A DNA stretch of 64,000 nucleotides, taken from contig OZ038382.1 of the NCBI GenBank assembly GCA_964036045.1, forward strand, positions 43,168,090-43,232,089, written 5' to 3'. The position numbers were made by a program, and so were the translations under genes. Under the pieces are notes generated by a model. The model ran no database searches. It was not told where the DNA came from and saw only the letters and a list, made by a program, of their open reading frames with translations. This stretch comes from Eutreptiella sp. 'Long Island Sound 2002' (Eukaryota > Euglenozoa > Euglenophyceae > Eutreptiales > Eutreptiaceae). Positions 1 to 10,176 of the stretch are shown here, in pieces (position 1 is the first letter of the stretch; each line of letters begins with the position of its first letter).

Positions 1-143
1 CACCACACACCCACACTGCCATTGCACCCCCCGCCACCCCCGCGCGCGCGCGCTCGCTCGCCTCGTCTCGTCAAGCCAAGGCATGGCTGGCTTGGCTTGG
101 CATGGTATGGTATGGCTTGGTGTGAGAGCCAGGTGCTTTCATA
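1..143 (+). repeat. Partial leading satellite unit (3' part)
   Basis: The window opens inside a unit, at the CA-rich stretch that precedes the C runs. It contains the C runs, CG tract, hairpin, pentamer cluster and the GTGAGAGCC tail, and ends at the ATG phase point of the next unit. Confidence 0.95.
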
Positions 144-561
144 ATGAAGTGTGGTGATACTTGCCGACACAATATCTCAAAATTGAATTCGGGACTTTCT
201 GTCAAGTTATTGCAGCTCCCCCTTCAGCGTTCCGGGAAGGCATTAGAAGAAAATTTAGAAGGGGCATGTTCCATATTTTTGCAAAAAAGTTTCATTTTGG
301 TACGCCACATTTATTGGATTTTCAGGTTGCTGCGTGGTGGTTGGCTAGGCTGTACGCGTGCTTTCGTAAAGTGGCACCTTTCGCCCTACCCGTCGAAGTT
401 TTCGCTCTGGTCCACTGCCACCACACACCCACACTGCCATTGCACCCCCCGCCACCCCCCCGCGCGCGCGCTCGCTCGCCTCGTCTCGTCAAGCCAAGGC
501 ATGGCTGGCTTGGCTTGGCATGGTATGGTATGGCTTGGTGTGAGAGCCAGGTGCTTTCATA
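144..561 (+). repeat. Satellite unit outside the 9.6-kb duplication
   Basis: This complete unit has the CG allele at the diagnostic site. It carries a private CCCGTCGAAG (usual CCCGTTGAAG) near 400 and the seven-C form of the second C run before the CG tract. At the corresponding place, the unit preceding copy 2 (start 9757) has an extra CG and neither change. The left junction of the 9.6-kb duplication therefore lies downstream of this unit's C/CG tract, between about 470 and 562. Confidence 0.9.
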
Positions 562-602
562 ATGAAGTGTGGTGATACTTGCCGACACAATATCTCAAAA
601 TT

Positions 603-608
603 GAATTC
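603..608 (+). other. EcoRI site, once per unit
   Basis: GAATTC occurs at this position in nearly every unit, so an EcoRI digest should give a 418-bp ladder. It is lost in units starting at 1816, 5995, 6831, 11431, 15610 and 16446 (GAACTC), 8503, 18118 and 62017 (GAATGC), 40281 (GAATCC) and 59927 (GATTTC). Confidence 0.95.
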
Positions 609-647
609 GGGACTTTCTGTCAAGTTATTGCAGCTCCCCCTTCAGCG

Positions 648-656
648 TTCCGGGAA
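648..656. other. Short dyad TTCCGGGAA
   Basis: TTCC and GGAA flank a single central G, giving a short dyad present in nearly all units. It resembles the spaced TTC/GAA arrangement bound by several eukaryotic factors, but any binding is speculation. It is altered in the units at 1816 and 11431 (CCGGAAGGG), 35265 (CCGAGAGGG), 26070 (TCTGGG), 49059 (TCGGGG) and 59509 (TTTCGGG). Confidence 0.6.
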
Positions 657-667
657 GGCATTAGAAG

Positions 668-740
668 AAAATTTAGAAGGGGCATGTTCCATATTTTTGC
701 AAAAAAGTTTCATTTTGGTACGCCACATTTATTGGATTTT
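668..740. other. A/T-tract region, candidate curved DNA
   Basis: The tracts are AAAATTT (668-674), TTTTT (694-698), AAAAAA (701-706), TTT (708-710), TTTT (713-716), ATTTATT (727-733) and TTTT (737-740). Several lie roughly one or more helical turns apart, which could give intrinsic curvature or position nucleosomes. This is the most A/T-rich part of the unit. Curvature is inferred, not measured. Confidence 0.5.
694..705. other. Perfect 12-bp palindrome in every unit
   Basis: TTTTTGCAAAAA is its own reverse complement, centred on TGCA, and one further A follows on the right. It is kept in almost all units. The unit starting at 28160 has five instead of six A here (28299-28303), leaving the palindrome intact. 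The unit at 43207 has GCAGAAAAG and breaks it. Confidence 0.85.
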
Positions 741-750
741 CAGGTTGCTG

Positions 751-752
751 CG
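751..752 (+). other. Diagnostic two-base variant site
   Basis: The context is GCTG-NN-TGG. Four alleles divide the array: CG (most units of the first 29 kb), TG (scattered, for example 1816, 8085, 19792, 20630, 38609, 47387), CC (first at 28995, dominant after 42371) and CT (only in eight units starting between 31503 and 39445). TG is a CpG transition from CG. CC and CT are changes of the second base. The site is useful for tracing unit lineages. Confidence 0.9.
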
Positions 753-862
753 TGGTGGTTGGCTAGGCTGTACGCGTGCTTTCGTAAAGTGGCACCTTTC
801 GCCCTACCCGTTGAAGTTTTCGCTCTGGTCCACTGCCACCACACACCCACACTGCCATTGCA

Positions 863-889
863 CCCCCCGCCACCCCCGCGCGCGCGCGC
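863..889 (+). repeat. C runs and alternating CG tract, length hotspot
   Basis: Six C (863-868) and five C (873-877) lead into alternating CG from 877 to 889, a candidate Z-DNA-forming stretch. Seven of the eight length changes seen in the array map here: gain of one CG (units 9757, 18954, 20210, 25650), gain of four bases (21466) and loss of one base (2652, 12267). A frequent same-length variant changes the first G of the tract to C, giving seven C and a shorter CG run (for example units 144, 3069, 3905, 22306, 30667). Confidence 0.85.
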
Positions 890-907
890 TCGCTCGCCTC
901 GTCTCGT

Positions 908-935
908 CAAGCCAAGGCATGGCTGGCTTGGCTTG
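908..935. repeat. Inverted repeat, 9-bp stem with 10-base loop
   Basis: CAAGCCAAG (908-916) is the exact reverse complement of CTTGGCTTG (927-935), separated by 10 bases. The right arm lies inside the pentamer cluster. Units starting at 31085, 34011, 40699, 41535 and 43207 change the left arm to CCAGCCAAG (A to C at 31432, 34358, 41046, 41882, 43554) and lose one pair, so the stem is not strictly conserved. Confidence 0.8.
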
Positions 936-958
936 GCATGGTATGGTATGGCTTGGTG
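920..958 (+). repeat. Nested pentamer minisatellite (TGGCT/TGGTA type)
   Basis: Reading from 920: TGGC, TGGCT, TGGCT, TGGCA, TGGTA, TGGTA, TGGCT, TGGTG. This is nearly eight degenerate copies of a five-base repeat, present in every unit. Variants substitute bases but keep the number of pentamers. The linked form TGGAA-TGGTA-GGGTA-TGGCT-GGGTG is found in units 22306, 23560, 26488 and 27742. A half-changed form (TGGCA kept) is found in units 24396, 29413 and 47805. Confidence 0.85.
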
Positions 959-2651
959 TGAGAGCCAGGTGCTTTCATAATGAAGTGTGGTGATACTTGC
1001 CGACACAATATCTCAAAATTGAATTCGGGACTTTCTGTCAAGTTATTGCAGCTCCCCCTTCAGCGTTCCGGGAAGGCATTAGAAGAAAATTTAGAAGGGG
1101 CATGTTCCATATTTTTGCAAAAAAGTTTCATTTTGGTACGCCACATTTATTGGATTTTCAGGTTGCTGCGTGGTGGTTGGCTAGGCTGTACGCGTGCTTT
1201 CGTAAAGTGGCACCTTTCGCCCTACCCGTTGAAGTTTTCGCTCTGGTCCACTGCCACCACACACCCACACTGCCATTGCACCCCCCGCCACCCCCGCGCG
1301 CGCGCGCTCGCTCGCCTCGTCTCGTCAAGCCAAGGCATGGCTGGCTTGGCTTGGCATGGTATGGTATGGCTTGGTGTGAGAGCCAGGTGCTTTCATAATG
1401 AAGTGTGGTGATACTTGCCGACACAATATCTCAAAATTGAATTCGGGACTTTCTGTCAAGTTATTGCAGCTCCCCCTTCAGCGTTCCGGGAAGGCATTAG
1501 AAGAAAATTTAGAAGGGGCATGTTCCATATTTTTGCAAAAAAGTTTCATTTTGGTACGCCACATTTATTGGATTTTCAGGTTGCTGCGTGGTGGTTGGCT
1601 AGGCTGTACGCGTGCTTTCGTAAAGTGGCACCTTTCGCCCTACCCGTTGAAGTTTTCGCTCTGGTCCACTGCCACCACACACCCACACTGCCATTGCACC
1701 CCCCGCCACCCCCGCGCGCGCGCGCTCGCTCGCCTCGTCTCGTCAAGCCAAGGCATGGCTGGCTTGGCTTGGCATGGTATGGTATGGCTTGGTGTGAGAG
1801 CCAGGTGCTTTCATAATGAAGTGTGGTGATACTTGCCGACACAATATCTCAAAATTGAACTCGGGACTTTCTGTCAAGTTATTGCAGCTCCCCCTTCAGC
1901 GTTCCGGAAGGGCATTAGAAGAAAATTTAGAAGGGGCATGTTCCATATTTTTGCAAAAAAGTTTCATTTTGGTACGCCACATTTATTGGATTTTCAGGTT
2001 GCTGTGTGGTGGTTGGCTAGGCTGTACGCGTGCTTTCGTAAAGTGGCACCTTTCGCCCTACCCGTTGAAGTTTTCGCTCTGGTCCACTGCCACCACACAC
2101 CCACACTGCCATTGCACCCCCCGCCACCCCCGCGCGCGCGCGCTCGCTCGCCTCGTCTCGTCAAGCCAAGGCATGGCTGGCTTGGCTTGGCATGGTATGG
2201 TATGGCTTGGTCCGAGAGCCAGGTGCTTTCATAATGAAGTGTGGTGATACTTGCCGACACAATATCTCAAAATTGAATTCGGGACTTTCTGTCAAGTTAT
2301 TGCAGCTCCCCCTTCAGCGTTCCGGGAAGGCATTAGAAGAAAATTTAGAAGGGGCATGTTCCATATTTTTGCAAAAAAGTTTCATTTTGGTACGCCACAT
2401 TTATTGGATTTTCAGGTTGCTGCGTGGTGGTTGGCTAGGCTGTACGCGTGCTTTCGTAAAGTGGCACCTTTCGCCCTACCCGTTGAAGTTTTCGCTCTGG
2501 TCCACTGCCACCACACACCGACACTGCCATTGCACCCCCCGCCACCCCCGCGCGCGCGCGCTCGCTCGCCTCGTCTCGTCAAGCCAAGGCATGGCTGGCT
2601 TGGCTTGGCATGGTATGGTATGGCTTGGTGTGAGAGCCAGGTGCTTTCATA

Positions 2652-3068
2652 ATGAAGTGTGGTGATACTTGCCGACACAATATCTCAAAATTGAATTCGG
2701 GACTTTCTGTCAAGTTATTGCAGCTCCCCCTTCAGCGTTCCGGGAAGGCATTAGAAGAAAATTTAGAAGGGGCATGTTCCATATTTTTGCAAAAAAGTTT
2801 CATTTTGGTACGCCACATTTATTGGATTTTCAGGTTGCTGCGTGGTGGTTGGCTAGGCTGTACGCGTGCTTTCGTAAAGTGGCACCTTTCGCCCTACCCG
2901 TTGAAGTTTTCGCTCTGGTCCACTGCCACCACACACCCACACTGCCATTGCACCCCCCGCAACCCCGCGCGCGCGCGCTCGCTCGCCTCGTCTCGTCAAG
3001 CCAAGGCATGGCTGGCTTGGCTTGGCATGGTATGGTATGGCTTGGTGTGAGAGCCAGGTGCTTTCATA
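2652..3068 (+). repeat. 417-bp unit (-1 in C run)
   Basis: Near 2960 the sequence reads CCGCAACCCCGCG in place of CCGCCACCCCCGCG: one C is lost from the second C run and a neighbouring C is changed to A. The same unit reappears at 12267-12683 in the second copy. Confidence 0.9.
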
Positions 3069-6000
3069 ATGAAGTGTGGTGATACTTGCCGACACAATAT
3101 CTCAAAATTGAATTCGGGACTTTCTGTCAAGTTATTGCAGCTCCCCCTTCAGCGTTCCGGGAAGGCATTAGAAGAAAATTTAGAAGGGGCATGTTCCATA
3201 TTTTTGCAAAAAAGTTTCATTTTGGTACGCCACATTTATTGGATTTTCAGGTTGCTGCGTGGTGGTTGGCTAGGCTGTACGCGTGCTTTCGTAAAGTGGC
3301 ACCTTTCGCCCTACCCGTTGAAGTTTTCGCTCTGGTCCACTGCCACCACACACCCACACTGCCATTGCACCCCCCGCCACCCCCCCGCGCGCGCGCTCGC
3401 TCGCCTCGTCTCGTCAAGCCAAGGCATGGCTGGCTTGGCTTGGCATGGTATGGTATGGCTTGGTGTGAGAGCCAGGTGCTTTCATAATGAAGTGTGGTGA
3501 TACTTGCCGACACAATATCTCAAAATTGAATTCGGGACTTTCTGTCAAGTTATTGCAGCTCCCCCTTCAGCGTTCCGGGAAGGCATTAGAAGAAAATTTA
3601 GAAGGGGCATGTTCCATATTTTTGCAAAAAAGTTTCATTTTGGTACGCCACATTTATTGGATTTTCAGGGCGCTGCGTGGTGGTTGGCTAGGCTGTACGC
3701 GTGCTTTCGTAAAGTGGCACCTTTCGCCCTACCCGTTGAAGTTTTCGCTCTGGTCCACTGCCACCACACACCCACACTGCCATTGCACCCCCCGCCACCC
3801 CCGCGCGCGCGCGCTCGCTCGCCTCGTCTCGTCAAGCCAAGGCATGGCTGGCTTGGCTTGGCATGGTATGGTATGGCTTGGTGTGAGAGCCAGGTGCTTT
3901 CATAATGAAGTGTGGTGATACTTGCCGACACAATATCTCAAAATTGAATTCGGGACTTTCTGTCAAGTTATTGCAGCTCCCCCTTCGGCGTTCCGGGAAG
4001 GCATTAGAAGAAAATTTAGAGGGGGCATGTTTCATATTTTTGCAAAAAAGTTTCATTTTGGTACGCCACATTTATTGGATTTTCAGGTTGCTGCGTGGTG
4101 GTTGGCTAGGCTGTACGCGTGCTTTCGTAAAGTGGCACCTTTCGCCCTACCCGTTGAAGTTTTCGCTCTGGTCCACTGCCACCACACACCCACACTGCCA
4201 TTGCACCCCCCGCCACCCCCCCGCGCGCGCGCTCGCTCGCCTCGTCTCGTCAAGCCAAGGCATGGCTGGCTTGGCTTGGCATGGTATGGTATGGCTTGGT
4301 GTGAGAGCCAGGTGCTTTCATAATGAAGTGTGGTGATACTTGCCGACACAATATCTCAAAATTGAATTCGGGACTTTCTGTCAAGTTATTGCAGCTCCCC
4401 CTTCAGCGATCCGGGAAGGCATTAGAAGAAAATTTAGAAGGGGCATGTTCCATATTTTTGCAAAAAAGTTTCATTTTGGTACGCCACATTTATTGGATTT
4501 TCAGGTTGCTGCGTGGTGGTTGGCTAGGCTGTACGCGTGCTTTCGTAAAGTGGCACCTTTCGCCCTACCCGTTGAAGTTTTCGCTCTGGTCCACTGCCAC
4601 CACACACCCACACTGCCATTGCACCCCCCGCCACCCCCGCGCGCGCGCGCTCGCTCGCCTCGTCTCGTCAAGCCAAGGCATGGCTGGCTTGGCTTGGCAT
4701 GGTATGGTATGGCTTGGTGTGAGAGCCAGGTGCTTTCATAATGAAGTGTGGTGATACTTGCCGACACAATATCTCAAAATTGAATTCGGGACTTTCTGTC
4801 AAGTTATTGCAGCTCCCCCTTCAGCGTTCCGGGAAGGCATTAGAAGAAAATTTAGAAGGGGCATGTTCCATATTTTTGCAAAAAAGTTTCATTTTGGTAC
4901 GCCACATTTATTGGATTTTCAGGTTGCTGCGTGGTGGTTGGCTAGGCTGTACGCGTGCTTTCGTAAAGTGGCACCTTTCGCCCTACCCGTTGAAGTTTTC
5001 GCTCTGGTCCACTGCCACCACACACCCACACTGCCATTGCACCCCCCGCCACCCCCGCGCGCGCGCGCTCGCTCGCCTCGTCTCGTCAAGCCAAGGCATG
5101 GCTGGCTTGGCTTGGCATGGTATGGTATGGCTTGGTGTGAGAGCCAGGTGCTTTCATAATGAAGTGTGGTGATACTTGCCGACACAATATCTCAAAATTG
5201 AATTCGGGACTTTCTGTCAAGTTATTGCAGCTCCCCCTTCAGCGTTCCGGGAAGGCATTAGAAGAAAATTTAGAAGGGGCATGTTCCATATTTTTGCAAA
5301 AAAGTTTCATTTTGGTACGCCACATTTATTGGATTTTCAGGTTGCTGCGTGGTGGTTGGCTAGGCTGTACGCGTGCTTTCGTAAAGTGGCACCTTTCGCC
5401 CTACCCGTTGAAGTTTTCGCTCTGGTCCACTGCCACCACACACCCACACTGCCATTGCACCCCCCGCCACCCCCGCGCGCGCGCGCTCGCTCGCCTCGTC
5501 TCGTCAAGCCAAGGCATGGCTGGCTTGGCTTGGCATGGTATGGTATGGCTTGGTGTGAGAGCCAGGTGCTTTCATAATGAAGTGTGGTGATACTTGCCGA
5601 CACAATATCTCAAAATTGAATTCGGGACTTTCTGTCAAGTTATTGCAGCTCCCCCTTCAGCGTTCCGGGAAGGCATTAGAAGAAAATTTAGAAGGGGCAT
5701 GTTCCATATTTTTGCAAAAAAGTTTCATTTTGGTACGCCACATTTATTGGATTTTCAGGTTGCTGCGTGGTGGTTGGCTAGGCTGTACGCGTGCTTTCGT
5801 AAAGTGGCACCTTTCGCCCTACCCGTTGAAGTTTTCGCTCTGGTCCACTGCCACCACACACCCACACTGCCATTGCACCCCCCGCCACCCCCGCGCGCGC
5901 GCGCTCGCTCGCCTCGTCTCGTCAAGCCAAGGCATGGCTGGCTTGGCTTGGCATGGTATGGTATGGCTTGGTGTGAGAGCCAGGTGCTTTCATAATGAAG

Positions 6001-8920
6001 TGTGGTGATACTTGCCGACACAATATCTCAAAATTGAACTCGGGACTTTCTGTCAAGTTATTGCAGCTCCCCCTTCAGCGTTCCGGGAAGGCATTAGAAG
6101 AAAATTTAGAAGGGGCATGTTCCATATTTTTGCAAAAAAGTTTCATTTTGGTACGCCACATTTATTGGATTTTCAGGTTGCTGCGTGGTGGTTGGCTAGG
6201 CTGTACGCGTGCTTTCGTAAAGTGGCACCTTTCGCCCTACCTGTTGAAGTTTTCGCTCTGGTCCACTGCCACCACACACCCACACTGCCATTGCACCCCC
6301 CGCCACCCCCGCGCGCGCGCGCTCGCTCGCCTCGTCTCGTCAAGCCAAGGCATGGCTGGCTTGGCTTGGCATGGTATGGTATGGCTTGGTGTGAGAGCCA
6401 GGTGCTTTCATAATGAAGTGTGGTGATACTTGCCGACAAAATATCTCAAAATTGAATTCGGGACTTTCTGTCAAGTTATTGCAGCTCCCCCTTCAGCGTT
6501 CCGGGAAGGCATTAGAAGAAAATTTAGAAGGGGCATGTTCCATATTTTTGCAAAAAAGTTTCATTTTGGTACGCCACATTTATTGGATTTTCAGGTTGCT
6601 GCGTGGTGGTTGGCTAGGCTGTACGCGTGCTTTCGTAAAGTGGCACCTTTCGCCCTACCCGTTGAAGTTTTCGCTCTGGTCCACTGCCACCACACACCCA
6701 CACTGCCATTGCACCCCCCGCCACCCCCGCGCGCGCGCGCTCGCTCGCCTCGTCTCGTCAAGCCAAGGCATGGCTGGCTTGGCTTGGCATGGTATGGTAT
6801 GGCTTGGTGTGAGAGCCAGGTGCTTTCATAATGAAGTGTGGTGATACTTGCCGACACAATATCTCAAAATTGAACTCGGGACTTTCTGTCAAGTTATTGC
6901 AGCTCCCCCTTCAGCGTTCCGGGAAGGCATTAGAAGAAAATTTAGAAGGGGCATGTTCCATATTTTTGCAAAAAAGTTTCATTTTGGTACGCCACATTTA
7001 TTGGATTTTCAGGTTGCTGCGTGGTGGTTGGCTAGGCTGTACGCGTGCTTTCGTAAAGTGGCACCTTTCGCCCTACCCGTTGAAGTTTCCGCTCTGGTCC
7101 ACTGCCACCACACACCCACACTGCCATTGCACCCCCCGCCACCCCCGCGCGCGCGCGCTCGCTCGCCTCGTCTCGTCAAGCCAAGGCATGGCTGGCTTGG
7201 CTTGGCATGGTATGGTATGGCTTGGTGTGAGAGCCAGGTGCTTTCATAATGAAGTGTGGTGATACTTGCCGACACAATATCTCAAAATTGAATTCGGGAC
7301 TTTCTGTCAAGTTATTGCAGCTCCCCCTTCAGCGTTCCGGGAAGGCATTAGAAGAAAATTTAGAAGGGGCATGTTCCATATTTTTGCAAAAAAGTTTCAT
7401 TTTGGTACGCCACATTTATTGGATTTTCAGGTTGCTGCGTGGTGGTTGGCTAGGCTGTACGCGTGCCTTCGTAAAGTGGCACCTTTCGCCCTACCCGTTG
7501 AAGTTTTCGCTCTGGTCCACTGCCACCACACACCCACACTGCCATTGCACCCCCCGCCACCCCCGCGCGCGCGCGCTCGCTCGCCTCGTCTCGTCAAGCC
7601 AAGGCATGGCTGGCTTGGCTTGGCATGGTATGGTATGGCTTGGTGTGAGAGCCAGGTGCTTTCATAATGAAGTGTGGTGATACTTGCCGACACAATATCT
7701 CAAAATTGAATTCGGGACTTTCTGTCAAGTTATTGCAGCTCCCCCTTCAGCGTTCCGGGAAGGCATTAGAAGAAAATTTAGAAGGGGCATGTTCCATATT
7801 TTTGCAAAAAAGTTTCATTTTGGTACGCCACATTTATTGGATTTTCAGGTTGCTGCGTGGTGGTTGGCTAGGCTGTACGCGTGCTTTCGTAAAGTGGCAC
7901 CTTTCGCCCTACCCGTTGAAGTTTTCGCTCTGGTCCACTGCCACCACACACCCACACTGCCATTGCACCCCCCGCCACCCCCGCGCGCGCGCGCTCGCTC
8001 GCCTCGTCTCGTCAAGCCAAGGCATGGCTGGCTTGGCTTGGCATGGTATGGTATGGCTTGGTGTGAGGGCCAGGTGCTTTCATAATGAAGTGTGGTGATA
8101 CTTGCCGACACAATATCTCAAAATTGAATTCGGGACTTTCTGTCAAGTTATTGCAGCTCCCCCTTCAGCGTTCCGGGAAGGCATTAGAAGAAAATTTAGA
8201 AGGGGCATGTTCCATATTTTTGCAAAAAAGTTTCATTTTGGTACGCCACATTTATTGGATTTTCAGGTTGCTGTGTGGTGGTTGGCTAGGCTGTACGCGT
8301 GCTTTCGTAAAGTGGCACCTTTCGCCCTACCCGTTGAAGTTTTCGCTCTGGTCCACTGCCACCACACACCCACACTGCCATTGCACCCCCCGCCACCCCC
8401 GCGCGCGCGCGCTCGTTCGCCTCGTCTCGTCAAGCCAAGGCATGGCTGGCTTGGCTTGGCATGGTATGGTATGGCTTGGTGTGAGAGCCAGGTGCTTTCA
8501 TAATGAAGTGTGGTGATACTTGCCGACACAATATCTCAAAATTGAATGCGGGACTTTCTGTCAAGTTATTGCAGCTCCCCCTTCAGCGTTCCGGGAAGGC
8601 ATTAGAAGAAAATTTAGAAGGGGCATGCTCCATATTTTTGCAAAAAAGTTTCATTTTGGTACGCCACATTTATTGGATTTTCAGGTTGCTGTGTGGTGGT
8701 TGGCTAGGCTGTACGCGTGCTTTCGTAAAGTGGCACCTTTCGCCCTACCCGTTGAAGTTTTCGCTCTGGTCCACTGCCACCACACACCCACACTGCCATT
8801 GCACCCCCCGCCACCCCCGCGCGCGCGCGCTCGCTCGCCTCGTCTCGTCAAGCCAAGGCATGGCTGGCTTGGCTTGGCATGGTATGGTATGGCTTGGTGT
8901 GAGAGCCAGGTGCTTTCATA

Positions 8921-9338
8921 ATGAAGTGTGGTGATACTTGCCGACACAATATCTCAAAATTGAATTCGGGACTTTCTGTCAAGTTATTGCAGCTCCCCCT
9001 TCAGCGTTCCGGGAAGGCATTAGAAGAAAATTTAGGAGGGGCATGCTCCATATTTTTGCAAAAAAGTTTCATTTTGGTACGCCACATTTATTGGATTTTC
9101 AGGTTGTTGTGTGGTGGTTGGCTAGGCTGTACGCTTGCTTTCGTAAAGTGGCACCTTTCGCCCTACCCGTTGAAGTTTTCGCTCTGGTCCACTGCCACCA
9201 CACACCCACACTGCCATTGCACCCCCCGCCACCCCCGCGCGCGCGCGCTCGCTCGCCTCGTCTCGTCAAGCCAAGGCATGGCTGGCTTGGCTTGGCATGG
9301 TATGGTATGGCTTGGTGTGAGAGCCAGGTGCTTTCATA
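8921..9338 (+). repeat. Unit missing from copy 2 of the duplication
   Basis: This unit has the TG allele and private changes TTTAGGAGG, GTTGTTGTG and TACGCTTGC. It sits between units 8503 and 9339. In copy 2 the counterparts of those two units (18118 and 18536) are directly adjacent, so exactly one unit length was removed or added. Confidence 0.9.
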
Positions 9339-9756
9339 ATGAAGTGTGGTGATACTTGCCGACACAATATCTCAAAATTGAATTCGGGACTTTCTGTCAA
9401 GTTATTGCAGCTCCCCCTTCAGCGTTCCGGGAAGGCATTAGAAGAAAATTTAGAAGGGGCATGTTCCATATTTTTGCAAAAAAGTTTCATTTTGGTACGC
9501 CACATTTATTGGATTTTCAGGTTGCTGCGTGGTGGTTGGCTAGGCTGTACGCGTGCTTTCGTAAAGTGGCACCTTTCGCCCTACCCGTTGAGGTTTTCGC
9601 TCTGGTCCACTGCCACCACACACCCACACTGCCATTGCACCCCCCGCCACCCCCGCGCGCGCGCGCTCGCTCGCCTCGTCTCGTCAAGCCAAGGCATGGC
9701 TGGCTTGGCTTGGCATGGTATGGTATGGCTTGGTGTGAGAGCCAGGTGCTTTCATA

Positions 9757-10176
9757 ATGAAGTGTGGTGATACTTGCCGACACAATATCTCAAAATTGAA
9801 TTCGGGACTTTCTGTCAAGTTATTGCAGCTCCCCCTTCAGCGTTCCGGGAAGGCATTAGAAGAAAATTTAGAAGGGGCATGTTCCATATTTTTGCAAAAA
9901 AGTTTCATTTTGGTACGCCACATTTATTGGATTTTCAGGTTGCTGCGTGGTGGTTGGCTAGGCTGTACGCGTGCTTTCGTAAAGTGGCACCTTTCGCCCT
10001 ACCCGTTGAAGTTTTCGCTCTGGTCCACTGCCACCACACACCCACACTGCCATTGCACCCCCCGCCACCCCCGCGCGCGCGCGCGCTCGCTCGCCTCGTC
10101 TCGTCAAGCCAAGGCATGGCTGGCTTGGCTTGGCATGGTATGGTATGGCTTGGTGTGAGAGCCAGGTGCTTTCATA
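9757..10176 (+). repeat. 420-bp unit (+2 in CG tract)
   Basis: One extra CG pair lies in the alternating tract around 10073-10086. It is the last unit of duplication copy 1 and its expanded tract marks the junction. Confidence 0.9.

Larger units (their letters stand above)
562..979 (+). repeat. Representative satellite unit with sub-architecture
   Basis: This is the commonest form of the unit and serves as reference for the sub-features listed separately. In order it holds: the ATGAAGTGTGG phase motif, an EcoRI site (603-608), a TTCCGGGAA dyad (648-656), an A/T-tract region with a 12-bp palindrome (668-740), the diagnostic CG site (751-752), an MluI site ACGCGT (772-777), a CA-rich stretch, two C runs (863-868 and 873-877), an alternating CG tract (877-889), a CT/CG-rich stretch (889-907), a hairpin (908-935), a pentamer minisatellite (920-958) and a purine-rich tail. 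I count 23 CpG dinucleotides. No transfer RNA, 5S RNA, polymerase III boxes or CENP-B box could be found in it. Confidence 0.95.
562..10176 (+). repeat. 9.6-kb tandem duplication, copy 1 (23 units)
   Basis: A series of private unit variants here recurs in the same order downstream with an offset of 9615 bp. Examples are GAACTC with CCGGAAGGG and TCCGAGAG in unit 1816, CACCGACAC in 2234, the one-base loss in 2652, CAGGGCGCTG in 3487, CTTCGGCG in 3905, AGCGATCC in 4323, CTACCTG in 5995, GACAAAAT in 6413, the TTTCCGCTC change in 6831, GTGCCTTC in 7249, GAGGGCC in 7667, GCTCGTTCG in 8085 and GAATGCGG in 8503. The last unit (9757) has the CG expansion that marks the right end. The private base here relative to copy 2 is G at 4021. 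Confidence 0.95.

Noticed and set aside
161-562. 133-codon open frame in a second frame of each unit
   Set aside because: It overlaps the first frame almost entirely. It is broken by TGATTGG in units 44879, 46551, 54075, 55329 and 56583, and by GTAACC in unit 49477. No sign of coding constraint.
144-575. 143-codon open frame beginning at the ATGAAGTGTGG motif, repeated in nearly every unit
   Set aside because: 418 is not a multiple of three, so the frame shifts from unit to unit. Stops appear freely in variant units (for example 41575 and 49929). The product is low-complexity where it reads the CG tract and pentamers and matches no family I know. There is no gene context.
322-588. 88-codon open frame on the minus strand of each unit
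   Set aside because: It reads the pentamer cluster and CG tract in reverse, so its composition follows from the simple repeats. No support as a gene.
694-716. TATA-type promoter or polyadenylation signal in the A/T-rich part
   Set aside because: No clear TATA box or AATAAA is present, and A/T tracts of this kind are expected in satellite DNA.
801-815. Interstitial telomere-like repeat (CCCTACCC)
   Set aside because: There is only one short partial match per unit and no tandem telomere repeats.
863-877. G-quadruplex or i-motif in the C runs
   Set aside because: Only two long C runs are present, not four separated ones, so a standard intramolecular quadruplex is not supported.
562-979. 5S ribosomal RNA gene or ribosomal spacer subrepeat, because some 5S repeat units are about 400 bp long
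   Set aside because: No 5S-like sequence, no polymerase III internal boxes, no terminal T run in place and no conserved RNA core were found in the unit.
562-979. CENP-B box
   Set aside because: The places with TTCG or CCCG do not fit the NTTCGNNNNANNCGGGN pattern on either strand.
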